Positions 52,623-62,074 of a stretch of 64,000 bases of DNA are shown here, in pieces. Under the pieces are notes generated by a model that worked only from the letters and a program-made list of their open reading frames with translations, searched no databases and was not told where the DNA came from. This stretch comes from Sulfitobacter sabulilitoris (lineage in GTDB: Bacteria; Pseudomonadota; Alphaproteobacteria; Rhodobacterales; Rhodobacteraceae). A program made the translations under genes and the position numbers. The first letter of the stretch is position 1. Every line of letters begins with the position of its first letter. Location of the stretch: contig NZ_VANS01000003.1 of assembly GCF_005887615.1 (NCBI RefSeq), positions 1-64,000 on the forward strand, read 5' to 3'.

Positions 52623-53069
52623 TCAAGGGTGACGCGGGGACATGAAGTCTTCGGGGTCAAGGTCCAGCCGCGACCAGTCCCGCCAGGGGACCTGCAAGAA
52701 CCGCAGCGCGTCGTTGGCGGTGTCAAAGCGTTCGGCCCTGAGCTTGGGCGTCGGGGCCAGCACGCCAGCCATGAACCGCTGGGCGATCTCGCGCCCCGGC
52801 GCGCGGGGTGCATAGCAGGCGATACGCGGGGACATATCGTTGCGGGCATACATGCCTCTGATCAGCGCGATCAACCCATCGACCTGATCGTCGGAGATGT
52901 CTAAATGGGTCAGTTTCGAAAAATCGGTCAACTCCCGCACCAGCGCAGAGCCCCGGTCCAGATTTTCGATCCGATCGAAAAACGTCGTCACATCCTGCAC
53001 CGCGACACCGCCCTTGATGGCGGTGTGCAGCAAGCCGATATCTTCGTAGAAACGATATTCGATTGGCAC
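52623..53069 (-). CDS. Hypothetical STAS-like protein
   Basis: The 148-residue protein has no recognised family, but the pattern VPIEYRFYEDIGLLHTAIKG, then FDRIENLDRGSALVRELTDF and a later LRAERFDTANDALRFLQVP, resembles small STAS-like or SpoIIAA-like proteins of marine bacteria. It has no signal or membrane helix. The start is uncertain: I chose an in-frame GTG, since upstream codons to a TTG at 53150 look less protein-like and neither has a good ribosome site. Confidence 0.6.
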   Translation of the reverse strand: MPIEYRFYEDIGLLHTAIKGGVAVQDVTTFFDRIENLDRGSALVRELTDFSKLTHLDISDDQVDGLIALIRGMYARNDMSPRIACYAPRAPGREIAQRFMAGVLAPTPKLRAERFDTANDALRFLQVPWRDWSRLDLDPEDFMSPRHP

Positions 53070-53198
53070 GGTAACATCGTGAACGACCAGGACAAGACCC
53101 GACCGTAACGGGTTTTTCACGACCTGTCGATCCGTCGTGCCGACCAGCAAGATCCGCGATGCCCGGCCCGAGAGCGGCGAACGGCCCCGGCCGTTGGC

Positions 53199-53777
53199 TC
53201 AGGTGCCGGTACTGGCAATCAGGGCCGCCACGATGGCCCGCGCGCTTTCGCTGTTCCAGTCCGCATCGCCGCGCAGCCGAGCGATTTCGCGGCCTTCGGG
53301 GTCCAGGATCACGCTGATCGGCAGGCCGAAGATGCCCATCTGACTTGCCAGTTGCTGCTGGGGGTCCTGATGGCGCGGCAGATTCGTCACGCCGATCTCG
53401 TCAAAGAACTTGGCGATGCCCTGCGGAGAATTGCGCCCCGTGGCGATGGTCAGAACTTCGAAATCATCGCCACCGAAATCGGCCTGCAGGGCGGAAAGCT
53501 GCGGCATTTCCTTGCGGCAGGGTGCGCACCACGTGGCCCAGAAATTCAACAGGATGTACTTTCCGCGATATGCATCCAAGCTTGTCTCGCCCGCGTCGTC
53601 GGCCAGTTGAAACGGCGCCGAGGACGTCGCCTCGGGGGTGGCATGCACCACCAGCTTTTTCATGTCGCCGTCGCGCAGACCCTCGATTGCGGCGGTATCG
53701 GCCCAGGCGCCGCCCGCGCCCCAGATTGCACCCAAGGTCAGGGCCGTATACACGAACGCGGCGAACAAAACTTTCAT
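53199..53777 (-). CDS. TlpA-family periplasmic thioredoxin
   Basis: The 192-residue protein has an N-terminal export signal or anchor (residues 1-26) and a thioredoxin-like domain with redox motif WCAPC (Cys84, Cys87) inside [21 protein letters not shown] cis-Pro is seen in [12 protein letters not shown]. TlpA-like proteins reduce disulfides in the periplasm, often for cytochrome or oxidase assembly. GGAGGGG lies just before the ATG. It diverges from argH with only 24 bases between the start codons. Confidence 0.9.
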   Translation of the reverse strand: MKVLFAAFVYTALTLGAIWGAGGAWADTAAIEGLRDGDMKKLVVHATPEATSSAPFQLADDAGETSLDAYRGKYILLNFWATWCAPCRKEMPQLSALQADFGGDDFEVLTIATGRNSPQGIAKFFDEIGVTNLPRHQDPQQQLASQMGIFGLPISVILDPEGREIARLRGDADWNSESARAIVAALIASTGT

Positions 53778-53801
53778 ATCCCCTCCGAAGGGCTGGATTA
53801 C

Positions 53802-55193
53802 ATGACCGACACGACCTCGAACAAAATGTGGGGCGGCCGTTTCGCCGCCGGGCCCGATGCGATCATGGAGGCGATCAACGCCTCGATCGGGTTCGACAAA
53901 CGCATGGCCGCCCAGGATATCGCCGGGTCGCGCGCCCACGCCGCGATGTTGGCCGCGACGGGTATCATTCAAGCTAGCGATGCCGACGCCATCAGGGAAG
54001 GGCTGCTCACGGTCTTGTCAGAGATCGACGGCGGTACGTTTCAATTCTCCGCCGCGCTGGAGGACATCCACATGAACGTCGAGGCGCGCCTGAAGGAGGT
54101 GATCGGGGAACCCGCGGGCCGCCTGCACACGGGCCGCAGCCGCAACGACCAGGTCGCGACGGACTTCAAGCTCTGGACCCGCGATCAACTGGACGCGGCG
54201 GATGCGGGGCTCGTGGCGTTGATCGGCGCGCTGCTGACGCAGGCAGAGGCGGGCGCGGAGTGGGTGATGCCGGGGTTCACCCATCTGCAAACCGCGCAGC
54301 CGGTGACATGGGGCCATCACATGATGGCCTATGTCGAAATGTTCAGCCGCGATCTGGGCCGGTTCCGCGACGCCAGGGCGCGCATGAACGAATGTCCGCT
54401 GGGCGCCGCCGCGCTGGCCGGCACCAGCTTTCCCATCGACCGCGACATGACGGCGCAGGCGCTTGGGTTCGATCGCCCGTCGGCCAACAGCCTGGATGCG
54501 GTCAGCGACCGCGACTTTGCGCTGGAGTTTCTGGGCGCGGCCAGCATCTGCGCCATGCACCTCAGCCGCTTTGCCGAGGAACTGGTGATCTGGTCGTCGG
54601 CGCAGTTCCGGTTCGTCACGCTGAGCGATCGGTTTTCCACCGGGTCGTCGATCATGCCGCAGAAAAAGAACCCCGACGCCGCCGAGCTGATCCGCGCCAA
54701 GGTGGGCCGCATTTTTGGCGCGAACACGGCACTGATGATGGTGATGAAGGGGCTGCCGCTGGCCTACTCCAAGGACATGCAGGAGGACAAGGAACAGGTC
54801 TTTGACGCGGCCGACAACCTGATGCTGGCGCTGGCCGCGATGGAGGGGATGGTGCGCGACATGACCGCCAACCGCGACCATCTTGCCGCCGCCGCCGGAT
54901 CGGGGTTTTCGACTGCCACGGATCTGGCCGACTGGCTGGTGCGCGTGCTGGGCATGCCGTTCCGCGACGCGCATCACGTGACCGGGACATTGGTGGCGCG
55001 GGCGGAAACGAAGGGCTGCGACCTGCCGGACCTGACGCTGGACGACATGCAGGCGGTGCACCCCGAGATCACAAATGCCGTGTTCGACGTGTTGGGAGTG
55101 GAAAATTCCGTCAATTCGCGTACATCTTATGGTGGGACGGCACCCGCACAGGTGCGCGCCCAGATCGCCCGCTGGAAGGACAATCTGAAATGA
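53802..55193 (+). CDS. argH: Argininosuccinate lyase
   Basis: The 463-residue enzyme makes arginine and fumarate from argininosuccinate, the last arginine-synthesis step. [11 protein letters not shown] opens the protein, [13 protein letters not shown] is a substrate-binding motif, [14 protein letters not shown] holds the catalytic His, and [12 protein letters not shown] is the superfamily signature with the catalytic Ser. An AAGGG box lies 8-10 bases before the ATG, inside the very short gap to divergent tlpA. The stop overlaps a small lipoprotein gene. Confidence 0.96.
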   Translation: MTDTTSNKMWGGRFAAGPDAIMEAINASIGFDKRMAAQDIAGSRAHAAMLAATGIIQASDADAIREGLLTVLSEIDGGTFQFSAALEDIHMNVEARLKEVIGEPAGRLHTGRSRNDQVATDFKLWTRDQLDAADAGLVALIGALLTQAEAGAEWVMPGFTHLQTAQPVTWGHHMMAYVEMFSRDLGRFRDARARMNECPLGAAALAGTSFPIDRDMTAQALGFDRPSANSLDAVSDRDFALEFLGAASICAMHLSRFAEELVIWSSAQFRFVTLSDRFSTGSSIMPQKKNPDAAELIRAKVGRIFGANTALMMVMKGLPLAYSKDMQEDKEQVFDAADNLMLALAAMEGMVRDMTANRDHLAAAAGSGFSTATDLADWLVRVLGMPFRDAHHVTGTLVARAETKGCDLPDLTLDDMQAVHPEITNAVFDVLGVENSVNSRTSYGGTAPAQVRAQIARWKDNLK

Positions 55194-55363
55194 AACCGCT
55201 GCTCGCCGCGCTCGGCCTGATGACCCTCGCCGCCTGCGGCGCGGATGGCGAACCGGTGCGGCCCACGGCGAACGGCACCGTCACCATTTCAAGCAGCGGG
55301 GTGCATGCGGGCGTGGGCGTCGGCCTCCACAAGGGGCCGTTTTCGGTCTTTCTGGGGCTGTGA
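55190..55363 (+). CDS. Tiny lipoprotein coupled to argH
   Basis: The 57-residue frame starts in an ATGA overlap with the argH stop. It has a lipoprotein signal with lipobox LAAC (Cys16), then about 40 residues ending [20 protein letters not shown] plus LGL. The mature part has alternating Gly/Val, likely a beta hairpin. Its partner and function are unknown. Short lipoproteins between argH and lysA are known in proteobacteria (the LptM/YifL type); this one shares the setting and small size, but no clear sequence motif. Confidence 0.8.
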   Translation: MKPLLAALGLMTLAACGADGEPVRPTANGTVTISSSGVHAGVGVGLHKGPFSVFLGL

Positions 55364-55365
55364 CG

Positions 55366-55545
55366 ATGACACGCTTGCTGATCCTGGCCGCGGCGCTGGC
55401 GCTGGCGGGCTGCACCGGGCCGGACGGGGCGCGCGATACGGCGCCGCGCGCCACCTCGGGCGCGGCGGACCGCGCAGTGTCGGAGTACCGCCCCGGCGTT
55501 CACGTCAGCGGAACCGCCAGCGTCGGCGTCGTGAAGAGGTACTGA
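55366..55545 (+). CDS. Second tiny lipoprotein
   Basis: The 59-residue protein again has Cys16 in its lipobox (LAGC) and ends with PGVHVSGTASVGVVKRY, echoing the [10 protein letters not shown] tail of the preceding lipoprotein. The two may be tandem paralogues. The ATG lies two bases after the upstream stop; a GTG at 55360 overlapping that stop is an alternative. Function is unknown; probably envelope. Confidence 0.75.
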   Translation: MTRLLILAAALALAGCTGPDGARDTAPRATSGAADRAVSEYRPGVHVSGTASVGVVKRY

Positions 55546-55546
55546 T

Positions 55547-55864
55547 ATGTCCCCCCTGCGCATGATCTACCTGGCCCTCGCCATCTGGGGCGCGATCCAT
55601 CCGATGTATTATTTCGTGACGTGGTTTGCCGCCAACGGCGTCAGCCTGCCGGGCATGGTCGCGGCATGGCATGTCAACGCCGCCAGCAGCGGCCTGGTCT
55701 GGGATCTGACGATCGCCGCCGTCACCCTGACTGTCTGGATCCTGGCCGAGGTCGCCGTGCGGCGCAACTGGCTGGCGCTGATCGCCATCCCGGCGACGTT
55801 CGGTATCGGAGTGAGCTGCGGCTTGCCGCTGTATCTGTTCCTGCGCAGCCGTCAGCCCGGCTAG
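55547..55864 (+). CDS. DUF2834 family membrane protein
   Basis: The 105-residue protein has three hydrophobic segments: YLALAIWGAIHPMYYFVTWF, VWDLTIAAVTLTVWILAEV and LALIAIPATFGIGVSCGLPLYLF. This fits DUF2834, a small inner-membrane family of unknown function. The ATG lies two bases after the lipoprotein stop, with AAGAGG upstream, so it belongs to the argH transcript. Confidence 0.83.
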   Translation: MSPLRMIYLALAIWGAIHPMYYFVTWFAANGVSLPGMVAAWHVNAASSGLVWDLTIAAVTLTVWILAEVAVRRNWLALIAIPATFGIGVSCGLPLYLFLRSRQPG

Positions 55865-55907
55865 CGCCATTTGACGCACCCATGCGCGGGGCGGTACACT
55901 GCGCCCC

Positions 55908-56321
55908 ATGCCCCATGTCACCGCCGTGCTGGAAACTGTGCTATACGTGGCCGACCTGGACCGCGCGGCGACGTTTTACCGCGAGGTGATGCAGCTTGAA
56001 CCGCTGTTCGCCGACGGTCGGATGCGCGCCTTCGACGTTGCGGGGCGCGGTGTCTTGCTGCTTTTCGTCGAGCGGGGCACACTGGACCCGGTCACCACCC
56101 CCGGCGGGGTGATCCCACCGCATGACGGCGCGGGGCCGATGCACCTCGCCTTTTCCATCGCCAAGGACGACACGCAGGCCTGGCGCGATCACCTTGCGCG
56201 GCACGCCATCGCGATCGAAGGCACGGTGGACTGGCCGCGCGGGGCGCACAGCCTGTATTTTCGCGATCCCGACAATCATCTGCTCGAACTGGCGACGCCG
56301 GGGCTTTGGCAAGGATACTAG
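55908..56321 (+). CDS. VOC-family (glyoxalase/dioxygenase-fold) protein
   Basis: The 137-residue protein has the vicinal-oxygen-chelate fold: VLETVLYVADLDRAATFYREV in the first module and SLYFRDPDNHLLELATPGLW in the second, with His/Glu positions suited to metal binding. It may be a glyoxalase-like enzyme or resistance-type binding protein; the substrate is unknown. It lies between DUF2834 and lysA on the same strand with a weak ribosome site. Confidence 0.83.
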   Translation: MPHVTAVLETVLYVADLDRAATFYREVMQLEPLFADGRMRAFDVAGRGVLLLFVERGTLDPVTTPGGVIPPHDGAGPMHLAFSIAKDDTQAWRDHLARHAIAIEGTVDWPRGAHSLYFRDPDNHLLELATPGLWQGY

Positions 56322-56394
56322 CAGGACGCGGAATTGCATTCGCGCGCCGCTCTGCTATGTCGCGCCTGAATACGTTCAGGCCCCGAGGACCAGC

Positions 56395-57660
56395 ATGGAT
56401 CATTTTCTGTACCGCGACGGCGCACTTTTTGCCGAAGACGTGCCTGTGGCCGAGATTGCCGCGGCTGTGGGAACGCCGTTCTACGTCTACTCCACCGCGA
56501 CGCTTCTGCGCCATTTCCGCCTGTTCGACGAGGCGTTGGAAGGCATGGAGCACCTTGTCTGCTTCGCGATGAAGGCGGCCAGCAATCAGGCGATCCTCAA
56601 GACGCTTGCGCAGGCGGGCGCGGGCATGGACGTTGTATCGGAGGGCGAATATCTGCGCGCACGCGCCGCCGGTGTGCCGGGCGAACGGATCGTGTTTTCC
56701 GGCGTGGGCAAGACCGCGCGCGAGATCCGTACCGCGCTTGAGGGCGGCATTCGTCAATTCAACGTCGAAAGCGAGCCGGAAATGGAGGTGCTGAATGCCG
56801 TTGCGCTGTCCTTGGGCACAGTGGCCCCCATCACGATCCGCGTAAATCCGGACGTGGATGCCAAGACACACGCCAAGATCGCCACCGGCAAGTCCGAGAA
56901 CAAGTTCGGCATCCCGATCGCCCGCGCGCGCGAGGTCTATGCGATGGCCGGCGCGATGGAGGGGATCGACGTCATCGGCATCGACGTGCACATCGGCAGT
57001 CAGCTCACCGACCTGGCGCCGTTCGAGGCGGCCTTCACCAAGGTGGCGGAACTGACCGAGGTTCTGCGCGCCGACGGTCACGACATCCGCCGGCTCGACC
57101 TGGGCGGCGGTCTGGGCATTCCTTATTCGCACAGCAATCAGGCACCGCCGCTGCCCACCGATTTCGGCGCGTTGATCAAGCGCACCGTGGGCCACCTGGG
57201 CTGCGAGATCGAAATCGAACCTGGCCGCCTGATCGCGGGCAACGCCGGGCTGATGGTCAGCCAGGTGATCTATGTGAAATCGGGCGAGGGGCGCGACTTT
57301 CTGATCCTCGATGGTGCCATGAACGACCTGATCCGCCCCGCGATGTATGATGCGCACCACGACATCGTCCCGGTGATCGAACCCGCGCCTGGCACCGAGG
57401 AACGCCCCTATGACATCGTCGGCCCGGTCTGCGAATCCGGCGACACCTTTGCGAAGCAGCGCATGATGCCGCCCTTGGCCGCCGGCGATCTGGTGGCCTT
57501 TCGGTCGGCGGGTGCCTATGGCGCGGTGATGAGCAGCGAATACAACACGCGCCCCCTCATTCCGGAAGTTTTGGTGAAAGACGATCAATTTGCGGTTATT
57601 CGCCGACGCCCGACCTTTGACGAAATGATAAATCGCGATACCATCCCCGAATGGCTTTAA
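56395..57660 (+). CDS. lysA: Diaminopimelate decarboxylase
   Basis: The 421-residue PLP enzyme makes lysine from meso-diaminopimelate. VCFAMKAASNQAI holds the PLP-binding Lys60; DVHIGSQLTDL and LDLGGGLGIPY bind the phosphate; and VGPVCESGDTFAKQR carries the Cys that acts in the second half of the site. The ATG follows GAGGACC. The longer in-frame extension upstream overlaps the VOC gene and is not coding. It is part of the argH-to-TIGR02302 run. Confidence 0.96.
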   Translation: MDHFLYRDGALFAEDVPVAEIAAAVGTPFYVYSTATLLRHFRLFDEALEGMEHLVCFAMKAASNQAILKTLAQAGAGMDVVSEGEYLRARAAGVPGERIVFSGVGKTAREIRTALEGGIRQFNVESEPEMEVLNAVALSLGTVAPITIRVNPDVDAKTHAKIATGKSENKFGIPIARAREVYAMAGAMEGIDVIGIDVHIGSQLTDLAPFEAAFTKVAELTEVLRADGHDIRRLDLGGGLGIPYSHSNQAPPLPTDFGALIKRTVGHLGCEIEIEPGRLIAGNAGLMVSQVIYVKSGEGRDFLILDGAMNDLIRPAMYDAHHDIVPVIEPAPGTEERPYDIVGPVCESGDTFAKQRMMPPLAAGDLVAFRSAGAYGAVMSSEYNTRPLIPEVLVKDDQFAVIRRRPTFDEMINRDTIPEWL

Positions 57661-57699
57661 GGCGTATACCCGCCCGACAGGCCTTGTCGGAGACGGTAC

Positions 57700-60312
57700 A
57701 TGGCTTCTTTTTCCAGATATGACGCGGCCCGCGGGCTGACTTCCGTGCGCTGGCCGCTGCGCCTGACGTGGGTGGGGCTTTTGGCCGAAGCGGTGGTGCG
57801 CAGCCTCTGGCCGCTCATGGCGGTCTGTCTGGTCGTGTTGGCCGCGCTGATGCTAGGCCTGCATGATATCGTCTCCGTCGAGGTCGTCTGGGTGGCGGCG
57901 GTGGCCAGCGCGCTTGGCGTGGCTATCGCGCTTTTCCATGCCTTTCGCCGGTTTCGCATCCCCAGCCGCGGCGATGCGCTGTTACGGTTGGACGCCAGCC
58001 TGCCGGGGCGACCGCTGCAAGCGTTGATCGACACCCAGGCCATCGGTGGCGGTGATGCGCAATCCAGCGCCGTGTGGCGCGCGCATCAGGCGCGGATGGC
58101 ACAGCGCGCGGCAACCGCGAAACCGGTGCCCGCCGACCTGCGCGTGTCCTCGCGCGATCCCTTTGCCCTGCGCTATGTGGCGCTGCTGGCCTTTGCCGTG
58201 GCGCTGTTGTTCGGATCGATTTGGCGGGTGGGGTCGGTGGCCGACATGGCGCCGGGGGCCTCGGGCCTTGCCTCGGGTCCGGTCTGGGAGGGCTGGGCCG
58301 AAAGCCCGCGCTACACCGGTCGGCCCACGATCTATCTCAATGACATTCCTGCCGGGGCGCTGAAGGTTCCGGCCGGCAGCCTGATCACCCTGCGGCTCTA
58401 CGGTGAAGTGGGCGCGCTCACGCTGGCGGAAACGGTGTCGGGCCGGGTGGGCGACGTGCCCGCCGCCTCTGCGCTGGCGCAGGATTTCACCGTGGTCCAG
58501 GACGGCACGATCGCCATCGACGGCCCCGGCGGCCGGACATGGGATGTGGCCGTGATCCCCGATCGTGCGCCCGGCATCGCCATCCTTGACGATCCGACCG
58601 CTGCCGCGCTGGGCGAGATGTCGTTGCCGTTCTCGGCCCGTGATGATTACGGCGTGGAAGCGGGCGAGGCCCGCATCAGCCTTGATCTGACGCGCGTCAG
58701 CCGCAGGCATGGCCTGACCATCGACCCCGACGCAAGGCCCGCGATCGTCGTGCCGCTGCCGATGCCGATTTCCGGCGACCGTGCCGACTTCGAGGAAAAC
58801 CTGATCGAGGATTTCTCGGAGCATGCCTGGGCCAACCTGCCGGTCGATATCACGCTGACCGCCCTTGATGCCGCCGAACAGCAAACCGAGACGCCGCCGC
58901 GCGCCATCGTGTTGCCGGGCCGTCGGTTTTTCGATCCGATGGCGGCGGCGGTGATCGAACAGCGGCGCGATTTGCTGTGGTCGCGCGCCAATGGTCGCCG
59001 CGTCGGCCAGATTTTGCGCGCGGTGTCGAACCTGCCGGAGGACGTGTTCCGCAACCAGACCGATTACCTGCGCCTGCGCCAGCTGACCAAGCGGCTTGAG
59101 CTTTTTGCCAGATACGGGCTTGAGGAAGACGCGCAGAACGGGTTGGCCAAGGACCTTTGGGATCTTGCGATCACACTGGAGGAAGGCGATCTGGCCGATG
59201 CGTTGGAGCGGATGCGGCGTGCGCAGGACCGCTTGACCGAAGCGATGAAGAACGGCGCCACCGACGCCGAGATCGCCGAGTTGATGGACGAGTTGCGCCG
59301 CGCCACCGAGGATTACATCCAGCAGTTGTCGCGTCAGGCGCAGCGCGACCAGCAAGAGGGTCAGGATGGCGAGCAAGGCCAGCAGGGCAGCCCTGAAAAC
59401 TCCATGCAGATGACCCAGGACGATTTGCAGCGCATGATGGACCGCATTCAGGAGTTGATGGAGCAAGGCCGCATGGCCGAGGCGCAGCAAGCCCTGCAGG
59501 AACTGCAACAGATGATGGAAAACATGCGCGTCACCCAAGGCCAGGGCCAGCAGGGCCAGTCGCCGGGCGAACAGGCGATGGAGGGCCTTGCCGATACGCT
59601 GCGCCAGCAGCAGGGGCTGAGCGACCAGGCGTTCCGCGACTTGCAGGAGCAGTTCAACCCCGGCGCGCAGGCCGGCGAGAACCAGGGCAACGAAGGGCGC
59701 AACGGCGGTCAGGGCCGGGGTCAAAGCCACGAAGGCCAGAACGGTCAGGGTGACGGGCGGCAGCCTGGTCAGGATGGCGAGCCCGGCGAGGGGGATCAAA
59801 GCGCGCAGGGTGATGCCGAGGGCAGTATCGCCGACCGCCAGCGCGCGCTGCGCAACGAACTGTCGCGCCAGCAGGGGCGCCTGCCGGGGACGGGATCCCC
59901 CGAAGGTGAAGCGGCCCGCGACGCCCTGGACCGTGCTGGCCGTGCGATGGACGGCGCCGAAGAGGCGCTGCGCCGTGACGATCTGGCCGATGCCATCGAC
60001 AACCAGTCGCAGGCGATGGAGGCATTGCGCGAAGGGATGCGCAGCCTGGGCGAGGCGATGGCACAGCAAGAGCAGCAGAACCAGCCCGGCCAAGGCACAT
60101 CACAGTCCGACCGCCGCGCCAATTCCCGCGATCCGCTGGGCCGCGATTCCGGAAATTCCGGTGCTGACGGCGACGACGGGCCGCTTGCTTTGAACGATGA
60201 CGGGTATGGCCGGGCGCGCGAACTCCTGGATGAAATCCGCCGCCGGTCGGGCGAAACCAGCCGGCCGGAGGTCGAGCGTGACTACCTCAAACGGCTGCTG
60301 GACCGGTTCTGA
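57700..60312 (+). CDS. TIGR02302 family membrane protein (DUF4175)
   Basis: This 870-residue protein matches the TIGR02302 family. Two hydrophobic helices lie at about 35-80 and another at 158-178; the rest is probably periplasmic. From residue about 540 to 720 it is a Gln/Gly-rich low-complexity region (many QGQ, GQQG, NGQ units) flanked by charged coiled-coil segments (LQRMMDRIQELMEQGRMAEA). The function is unknown; the family is usually beside lysA in alphaproteobacteria, as here. It is likely an envelope protein. Confidence 0.88.
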   Translation: MASFSRYDAARGLTSVRWPLRLTWVGLLAEAVVRSLWPLMAVCLVVLAALMLGLHDIVSVEVVWVAAVASALGVAIALFHAFRRFRIPSRGDALLRLDASLPGRPLQALIDTQAIGGGDAQSSAVWRAHQARMAQRAATAKPVPADLRVSSRDPFALRYVALLAFAVALLFGSIWRVGSVADMAPGASGLASGPVWEGWAESPRYTGRPTIYLNDIPAGALKVPAGSLITLRLYGEVGALTLAETVSGRVGDVPAASALAQDFTVVQDGTIAIDGPGGRTWDVAVIPDRAPGIAILDDPTAAALGEMSLPFSARDDYGVEAGEARISLDLTRVSRRHGLTIDPDARPAIVVPLPMPISGDRADFEENLIEDFSEHAWANLPVDITLTALDAAEQQTETPPRAIVLPGRRFFDPMAAAVIEQRRDLLWSRANGRRVGQILRAVSNLPEDVFRNQTDYLRLRQLTKRLELFARYGLEEDAQNGLAKDLWDLAITLEEGDLADALERMRRAQDRLTEAMKNGATDAEIAELMDELRRATEDYIQQLSRQAQRDQQEGQDGEQGQQGSPENSMQMTQDDLQRMMDRIQELMEQGRMAEAQQALQELQQMMENMRVTQGQGQQGQSPGEQAMEGLADTLRQQQGLSDQAFRDLQEQFNPGAQAGENQGNEGRNGGQGRGQSHEGQNGQGDGRQPGQDGEPGEGDQSAQGDAEGSIADRQRALRNELSRQQGRLPGTGSPEGEAARDALDRAGRAMDGAEEALRRDDLADAIDNQSQAMEALREGMRSLGEAMAQQEQQNQPGQGTSQSDRRANSRDPLGRDSGNSGADGDDGPLALNDDGYGRARELLDEIRRRSGETSRPEVERDYLKRLLDRF

Positions 60313-60324
60313 TCAGATCCGGTC

Positions 60325-60369
60325 CACTGGCCAGCACTGGCCAGATTTGGCCGCCCTCGGGGGGGGCGG
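60325..60369. terminator. Short tandem repeat and GC hairpin between convergent genes
   Basis: CACTGGCCAG occurs twice in tandem (60325-60344), each half containing the palindrome CTGGCCAG, then CCGCCC (60351-60356) pairs with GGGCGG (60364-60369). It lies between two convergent stop codons and could end transcription in both directions; no T-tract follows. Confidence 0.4.
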
Positions 60370-60371
60370 TG

Positions 60372-61232
60372 CTACGTGGGCTCTGACTGGCTGGCGACGG
60401 TATCGAGCCAGGTCAGGAAGCTCGCCAGATGGGAATCGACCCACATCCGCGCCTGATCGACCTTGCCGACATAGGCGCTGATCCACGGATCCACCTGCGG
60501 CGCCGCGCGGGCAAGTTCCGGCGCGTAGATATACAAAAGCACCAAGGTGACGGTCAAAAGCGCCGCTAACGCGACGCCAAGGCTGAACCCGCGCTTGCGG
60601 TCCGTTTCTTCATGTGCGGTCTCTTGCTCTGACAGCGCCGCGCTGGCGGCTGTCCGATCGCTGGTCGAACGGAGCGTGGAATTGATTTCCTCGATGTCCG
60701 GCAACAGATCCCGGCGCGACCCGACGGCCGCGGCCGTGGCTGCCGCGTCGGTGGCCCCGGTCGTGGGTTCTTCGCCACGCATCCGGGCCATGCGGTCGCG
60801 CGCTTCGCGTGCGCGTCGGGCGGCGGCGTCATCGGTTGCGCCATGATCGTCCAGTCCCAGGTCGGGCTGGCTTTCCATCGGCGCGGGTGTCTCCTTGCGG
60901 CGCACCTGCGCCTCGTGCTCTGCCTCCTGGCGCAGGATATCCGCCACGTCGGGGTCCAGCGACTTGCGAATGCGCTGCTCCGGCTTTTGCTGCGGCTCGG
61001 GTTCCGGTTCCGCTTCGGGCGCGGTAATCACCTCTTCATCCGGGTCTTCGGGGCCGCTGTGCGGCTCATCGAACGCGTCCCGATCGGCGGTCTCTTCCGC
61101 CGGCGCGTGGTCGGGGTGATGCTGAAACCATGTCTGCCCACAATTGGAGCACTGCACATCGCGACCGGTCTCCGGCATGACCTCGTCAGGTACTTCGTAC
61201 TGCGCATCGCAATTTGGACATATCAGCCGCAT
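60372..61232 (-). CDS. Zinc-ribbon (MJ0042-type) single-span membrane protein
   Basis: The 286-residue protein begins with an MJ0042-type zinc ribbon: CPNC at 5-8 and CSNC at 28-31. A long acidic, Pro/Glu-rich linker follows to about residue 205, then a single membrane helix (GVALAALLTVTLVLLYIYAP) and a short C-terminal domain. The ribbon would be cytoplasmic and the tail periplasmic. AGGACAC precedes the ATG. It is divergent from ftsE, a conserved arrangement in this group as I recall, suggesting a cell-envelope or division role. Confidence 0.82.
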   Translation of the reverse strand: MRLICPNCDAQYEVPDEVMPETGRDVQCSNCGQTWFQHHPDHAPAEETADRDAFDEPHSGPEDPDEEVITAPEAEPEPEPQQKPEQRIRKSLDPDVADILRQEAEHEAQVRRKETPAPMESQPDLGLDDHGATDDAAARRAREARDRMARMRGEEPTTGATDAAATAAAVGSRRDLLPDIEEINSTLRSTSDRTAASAALSEQETAHEETDRKRGFSLGVALAALLTVTLVLLYIYAPELARAAPQVDPWISAYVGKVDQARMWVDSHLASFLTWLDTVASQSEPT

Positions 61233-61396
61233 GTCGTGTCCTGCTATTATTTTTTCTATCTGCCTTACCTATTGAAACAGCATATGCCTTGGAAAGCACA
61301 TCGAAAAGTGCAATTTGGGCCGGGGCGACGCCAAGCTGCGCATTGAAACCCAAACGGTGCTGAGGCACAACAGATCCAACCAATGCGGGGACGACG

Positions 61397-62074
61397 GTGA
61401 TCGAGCTTGAAAACGTGGCCTATAGTTATGGCGGGGGGGAGCTGTTGTCCGATATATCGGTCAAACTGGCGCCCGGATCGTTTCACTTTCTGACCGGTCC
61501 GTCGGGGGCGGGGAAAACCACGCTGCTCAAGCTGTGCTACGGTGCGCTGCTGCCGACGGCGGGCGTCGTGCGGATTTTTGGGGCGGACGTGCGCGCGATG
61601 CAGCGCGACGATGTCGCGCATCTGCGCCGGCGGATGGGCGTGGTGCACCAGGATTGCCAGTTTCTCAACCATCTGCCCGTCGCTGAAAACATCGCATTGC
61701 CGCTGACCGCGTCGGGCCGCGACGCCAAGGCCGCCGAGGCCGATCTGGACGACCTGATGGCCTGGGTCGGCCTGACCGAGCGGGCGCAGGCCCTGCCGCC
61801 GGAACTGTCGGGCGGCGAACGGCAGCGCGCGGCGCTGGCCCGCGCGGTGATCATGTCGCCCGATGTGGTGCTTGCGGACGAACCGACCGGCAACGTCGAT
61901 TGGGACATGTCGCAGCGGCTACTGCGTTTGCTGGTCGAGCTGAACAAGATGGGCAAGACGGTGCTGATCGCCACCCATGACCTGAGCCTGATCCGTGCAG
62001 CCAAGGTGCATGTCCAGGCGCGCGTGCTGCGCATCGCCAACCGGCGGGTGCAACTGGCGGGGGCCGATCTGTGA
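61397..62074 (+). CDS. ftsE: Cell division ATP-binding protein FtsE
   Basis: The 225-residue ABC ATPase works with FtsX to activate peptidoglycan hydrolases at the septum. Walker A is GPSGAGKTT, the signature LSGGERQRAALARAV, Walker B VVLADEPTGNVDW, and switch His in LIATHD. The start is GTG with GGGGA seven to ten bases upstream; it begins the family motif IELENVAYSYGGG. The stop overlaps the ftsX GTG by four bases. Confidence 0.94.
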   Translation: MIELENVAYSYGGGELLSDISVKLAPGSFHFLTGPSGAGKTTLLKLCYGALLPTAGVVRIFGADVRAMQRDDVAHLRRRMGVVHQDCQFLNHLPVAENIALPLTASGRDAKAAEADLDDLMAWVGLTERAQALPPELSGGERQRAALARAVIMSPDVVLADEPTGNVDWDMSQRLLRLLVELNKMGKTVLIATHDLSLIRAAKVHVQARVLRIANRRVQLAGADL

